Assembly: GCA_965220875.1 (NCBI GenBank)
Contig: OZ244849.1
Coordinates: forward strand, 1,302,001 to 1,366,000
Direction: 5' to 3'
DNA: 64,000 bases
DNA from: WTFY01 sp965220875
GTDB taxonomy: Bacteria; Pseudomonadota; Gammaproteobacteria; UBA4575
The translations under genes and the position numbers were made by a program. Below are positions 62,073 to 64,000 of this stretch, in pieces. Numbering within the stretch: the stretch's first letter is position 1; each line of letters starts with the position of its first letter. The notes under the pieces were generated by a model. It did no database searches and was not told the DNA's origin. It worked only from the letters and a program-made list of their open reading frames with translations.

Positions 62073-62438
62073 ATGGCGGGAAAAGCTGACGCCACGACAA
62101 GTGGCATGGATGCTGTCAAGTTTGCGGTGTCCATCGGGATACTGGGTGCGAGTGTACTGGCATTCTATGTGTTCGCCGACCAGCCGCTGCTGTATCGTGT
62201 GCTGGGCCTGGTGGGTGCAGTGGTGGTGGCCGCGCTCATCTCCCTGACGACGGCGCGTGGCCGCACGTTTTCCGGCTTCATGCAGGATGCGCGCACGGAA
62301 GTGCGCAAGATGGTCTGGCCCACACGCATCGAGACCCTGCAGACGACCGTGGTGGTGATTGTGGTAGTGATCATTCTGGCATTGTTTTTGTGGTTGGTCG
62401 ATCGCGGTTTGTCGACGCTGATCCAGTTTGTCATTTAA
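62073..62438 (+). CDS. secE: Preprotein translocase subunit SecE
   Basis: A 121-residue SecE of the three-helix type seen in Gammaproteobacteria. It has two N-terminal helices (FAVSIGILGASVLAFYVF and VVVAALISLTT), then the conserved amphipathic segment FMQDARTEVRKMVWPTRIET that clamps SecY, and the last helix VVVIVVVIILALFLWLVD. It is located between tRNA-Trp and nusG as usual. It stabilises the SecYEG channel in the inner membrane. Confidence 0.96.
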   Translation: MAGKADATTSGMDAVKFAVSIGILGASVLAFYVFADQPLLYRVLGLVGAVVVAALISLTTARGRTFSGFMQDARTEVRKMVWPTRIETLQTTVVVIVVVIILALFLWLVDRGLSTLIQFVI

Positions 62439-62451
62439 CGAGAAATTTCAT

Positions 62452-62985
62452 ATGTCGATGCGGTGGTATGTAGTGCACGCGTATTCCGGGTTCGAGCACC
62501 AGGTCAAGCGTTCCCTGGCGGAAAGGATCGAACGATTCGGCATGCAGGATAAGTTCGGGGAAATCCTGGTGCCGGTGGAAGAAGTCGTCGAGATGCGCGA
62601 GGGCCAGAAACGCCGCAGCGAGCGGAAGTTCTTTCCGGGATACGTGCTGATGAAGATGGAGATGGATGACGATACCTGGCACCTGGTCAAGGATTGCCCG
62701 AAGGTGCTCGGGTTCATCGGCGGCTCCACGGAAAAACCGGCACCCATTACCGAAAAGGAAGCGGAAAACATCAAGGCACGCATGCAGGAAGGCGTCGACC
62801 AGCCGAAGCCCAAGGTACTGTTTGAACCGGGTGAGGTGGTGCGTGTGACGGACGGCCCCTTCAACGACTTCAACGGTGTCGTGGAAGAGGTGAATTACGA
62901 AAAGAGCCGCATGCTGGTCGCGGTACAGATTTTTGGACGTTCCACGCCGGTGGAACTCGGGTTCGGCCAGGTGGAAAAGGGCTGA
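62452..62985 (+). CDS. nusG: Transcription termination/antitermination factor NusG
   Basis: A 177-residue NusG. The NGN domain starts MRWYVVHAYSGFEHQVKRSL and includes RRSERKFFPGYVLMKMEMDD. The KOW domain has FEPGEVVRVTDGPFNDFNGV and ends VELGFGQVEKG. ATG 62452 precedes a second in-frame ATG at 62458, and either is possible. It binds RNA polymerase and links it to Rho or ribosomal protein S10. It lies 13 bases after secE. Confidence 0.96.
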   Translation: MSMRWYVVHAYSGFEHQVKRSLAERIERFGMQDKFGEILVPVEEVVEMREGQKRRSERKFFPGYVLMKMEMDDDTWHLVKDCPKVLGFIGGSTEKPAPITEKEAENIKARMQEGVDQPKPKVLFEPGEVVRVTDGPFNDFNGVVEEVNYEKSRMLVAVQIFGRSTPVELGFGQVEKG

Positions 62986-63021
62986 GAACGCATGCCGGAC
63001 GAGGCCGCGGAGTAACAGAGA

Positions 63022-63453
63022 ATGGCAAAGAAGATCAGTACGTACGTGAAGCTGCAGGTACCTGCCGGGGATGCGAACCCGAGTCCGCCGGTCGGCCCGG
63101 CACTGGGCCAGCACGGTGTGAACATCATGGACTTCTGCAAGGAGTTCAATGCCAAGACGCAGGGCATGGAAAAGGGGTTGCCTGTGCCGGTCGTGATCGA
63201 GGTGTACACGGACCGCAGTTTCAGTTTTGTCATGAAGACCCCTCCGGCTTCGGTCCTGCTCAAGAAGGCGGCGAAGCTTGAAAAGGGAAGCGGCCATCCG
63301 AACACCCAGAAAGTCGGCAAGGTCAATCGTGCCCAGCTCGAAGAGATCGCAAAAATGAAAATGCCTGACATTACTGCCGCCGACATGGATGCGGCAGTGC
63401 GTACCATTGCAGGCAGTGCCCGAAGCATGGGACTGGAAGTCGAGGGAACCTAG
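63022..63453 (+). CDS. rplK: 50S ribosomal protein L11
   Basis: A 143-residue L11. The start MAKKISTYVKLQVPAGDANP and PPVGPALGQHGVNIMDFCKE are diagnostic. The C-terminal rRNA-binding domain contains PNTQKVGKVNRAQLEEIAK. It is a part of the GTPase-associated centre of the 50S subunit. In many bacteria L1 represses this operon by binding the mRNA leader near rplK; the interval 62986-63021 is the place to look. Confidence 0.97.
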   Translation: MAKKISTYVKLQVPAGDANPSPPVGPALGQHGVNIMDFCKEFNAKTQGMEKGLPVPVVIEVYTDRSFSFVMKTPPASVLLKKAAKLEKGSGHPNTQKVGKVNRAQLEEIAKMKMPDITAADMDAAVRTIAGSARSMGLEVEGT

Positions 63454-63457
63454 GGGT

Positions 63458-64000
63458 ATGGCAAGGCCTGGCAAAAAAATTCGTGAGGCGCGTGACAAGG
63501 TGCCCGCAGGCAAGCTGCATGCGCCCGGCGAGGCCTTGCAGCTTGTCAAGGACTGCGCTGCGGCCGGTTTCAAGGAGTCGGTGGACGTGTGCGTGAAACT
63601 GGGTGTCGATACAAGAAAGTCGGACCAGGTGGTGCGTGGTTCAACGCTGCTGCCTCATGGCACGGGAAAAACCGTGCGGGTGGCCGTCTTCGCAGAGGGG
63701 CAGCAGGCCGAGGAGGCCAAGGCGGCAGGGGCCGATCTGGTAGGTCTGTCTGACCTGGCCGACCAGGTCAAGGCTGGACAGATCGAGTTCGACCTGGCGA
63801 TCGCAACCCCGGATGCCATGCGAACGGTGGGGCAGCTGGGCCAGATACTCGGCCCGCGGGGACTGATGCCCAATCCCAAGATGGGAACGGTCACGGCCAA
63901 TGTCGCCGGCGCCGTGGAAAATGCCAAGGCCGGTCAGGTGCGGTACAAGACGGACAAGGGCGGGCTCATTCACTGCCCGATAGGCAATGTCAGCTTCGGG
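63458..64000 (+). CDS. rplA: 50S ribosomal protein L1, 3' end outside window
   Basis: The first 181 codons of L1. It begins MARPGKKIREARDKVPAGKL, with KESVDVCVKLGVDTRKSDQV, RGSTLLPHGTGKTVRVAVFA and the highly conserved LGQILGPRGLMPNPKMGTVT. ATG 63458 lies 4 bases after the rplK stop. The gene is cut by the right edge (usual length about 230 residues). L1 binds 23S rRNA at the L1 stalk and is the translational repressor of the rplKA unit. Confidence 0.96.
   Translation, partial: MARPGKKIREARDKVPAGKLHAPGEALQLVKDCAAAGFKESVDVCVKLGVDTRKSDQVVRGSTLLPHGTGKTVRVAVFAEGQQAEEAKAAGADLVGLSDLADQVKAGQIEFDLAIATPDAMRTVGQLGQILGPRGLMPNPKMGTVTANVAGAVENAKAGQVRYKTDKGGLIHCPIGNVSFG

Noticed and set aside
62431..63573. 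380-codon minus-strand frame over nusG and rplK
   Set aside because: Antisense shadow of two certain housekeeping genes; the His/Arg/Leu-rich composition is typical of such shadows.

Overview
The window looks like a gammaproteobacterial chromosome. The right end carries the conserved block tRNA-Trp, secE (three-helix form), nusG, rplK, rplA. The tRNA-Gly and tRNA-Thr genes at 18.2-18.4 kb are the pair that in many Gammaproteobacteria sits just ahead of tuf and this same block. A DsrE-like protein, a YeiH-type transporter and sulfonate-cofactor genes hint at an active sulfur metabolism, but I cannot name a genus.

Layout. (1) 1-4.5 kb: end of a YeiH/UPF0324 transporter, a tiny membrane protein, a UspA protein, an unknown membrane-anchored protein, a YdhR-like protein, a flavin disulfide reductase and a LysR remnant. 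(2) 4.67-16.5 kb: one tightly packed operon, followed by an MFS transporter at 16.7-17.9 kb. It encodes homologues of the four bacterial coenzyme M (CoM) biosynthesis enzymes known as XcbB1-XcbE1 in Xanthobacter: phosphosulfolactate synthase, two aspartase/fumarase-family lyases and a PLP enzyme. With them are a MetE-like zinc transferase of the epoxyalkane:CoM transferase type, a class I CoA-transferase-like pair lacking the usual catalytic Glu, an acylating aldehyde dehydrogenase, a GMC oxidoreductase, a small Cys/His-rich protein and one unrecognised 314-residue protein. (3) 18.2-18.4 kb: tRNA-Gly and tRNA-Thr. (4) 18.7-51.8 kb: an accessory, defence-type island. From left to right it holds an ABC three-component system, a deoxyribosyltransferase-like protein, a dead IS481-family element, a retron (RNA, XRE regulator, reverse transcriptase), an HNH / MORC ATPase / EcoRII-N-like / SNF2 module, an EcoRII-type restriction-modification set with Vsr, a cytosine methylase / double-GHKL kinase-like / receiver-like module, a DUF559 nuclease, a tRNA 3' fragment beside an integrase remnant, a 2H-phosphoesterase-like gene, a ubiquitin-like conjugation cassette (Ubl, E2, E1-JAB) divergent from a sigma factor / unknown / Rad50-like ATPase operon, and a DUF2075 helicase. 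(5) 52.2-61.6 kb: chromosomal-looking genes (MpaB-like DUF2236 oxygenase, LolA-like plus MMPL transporter, TonB receptor, DsrE-like). (6) 61.9-64 kb: tRNA-Trp-secE-nusG-rplK-rplA (cut by the edge).

Working model. The CoM operon appears to make CoM from phosphoenolpyruvate and sulfite, then use it as a nucleophile to open an epoxide or related electrophile. The conjugate would be oxidised and passed to CoA chemistry. No alkene monooxygenase is present in the window. The island combines several known types of anti-phage system. Its least familiar parts are the MORC/SNF2/EcoRII-N/HNH module, the kinase-receiver-methylase module and the Ubl cassette facing a sigma-factor/Rad50 operon. All functions are inferred from reading sequence and motifs; no database search was run.
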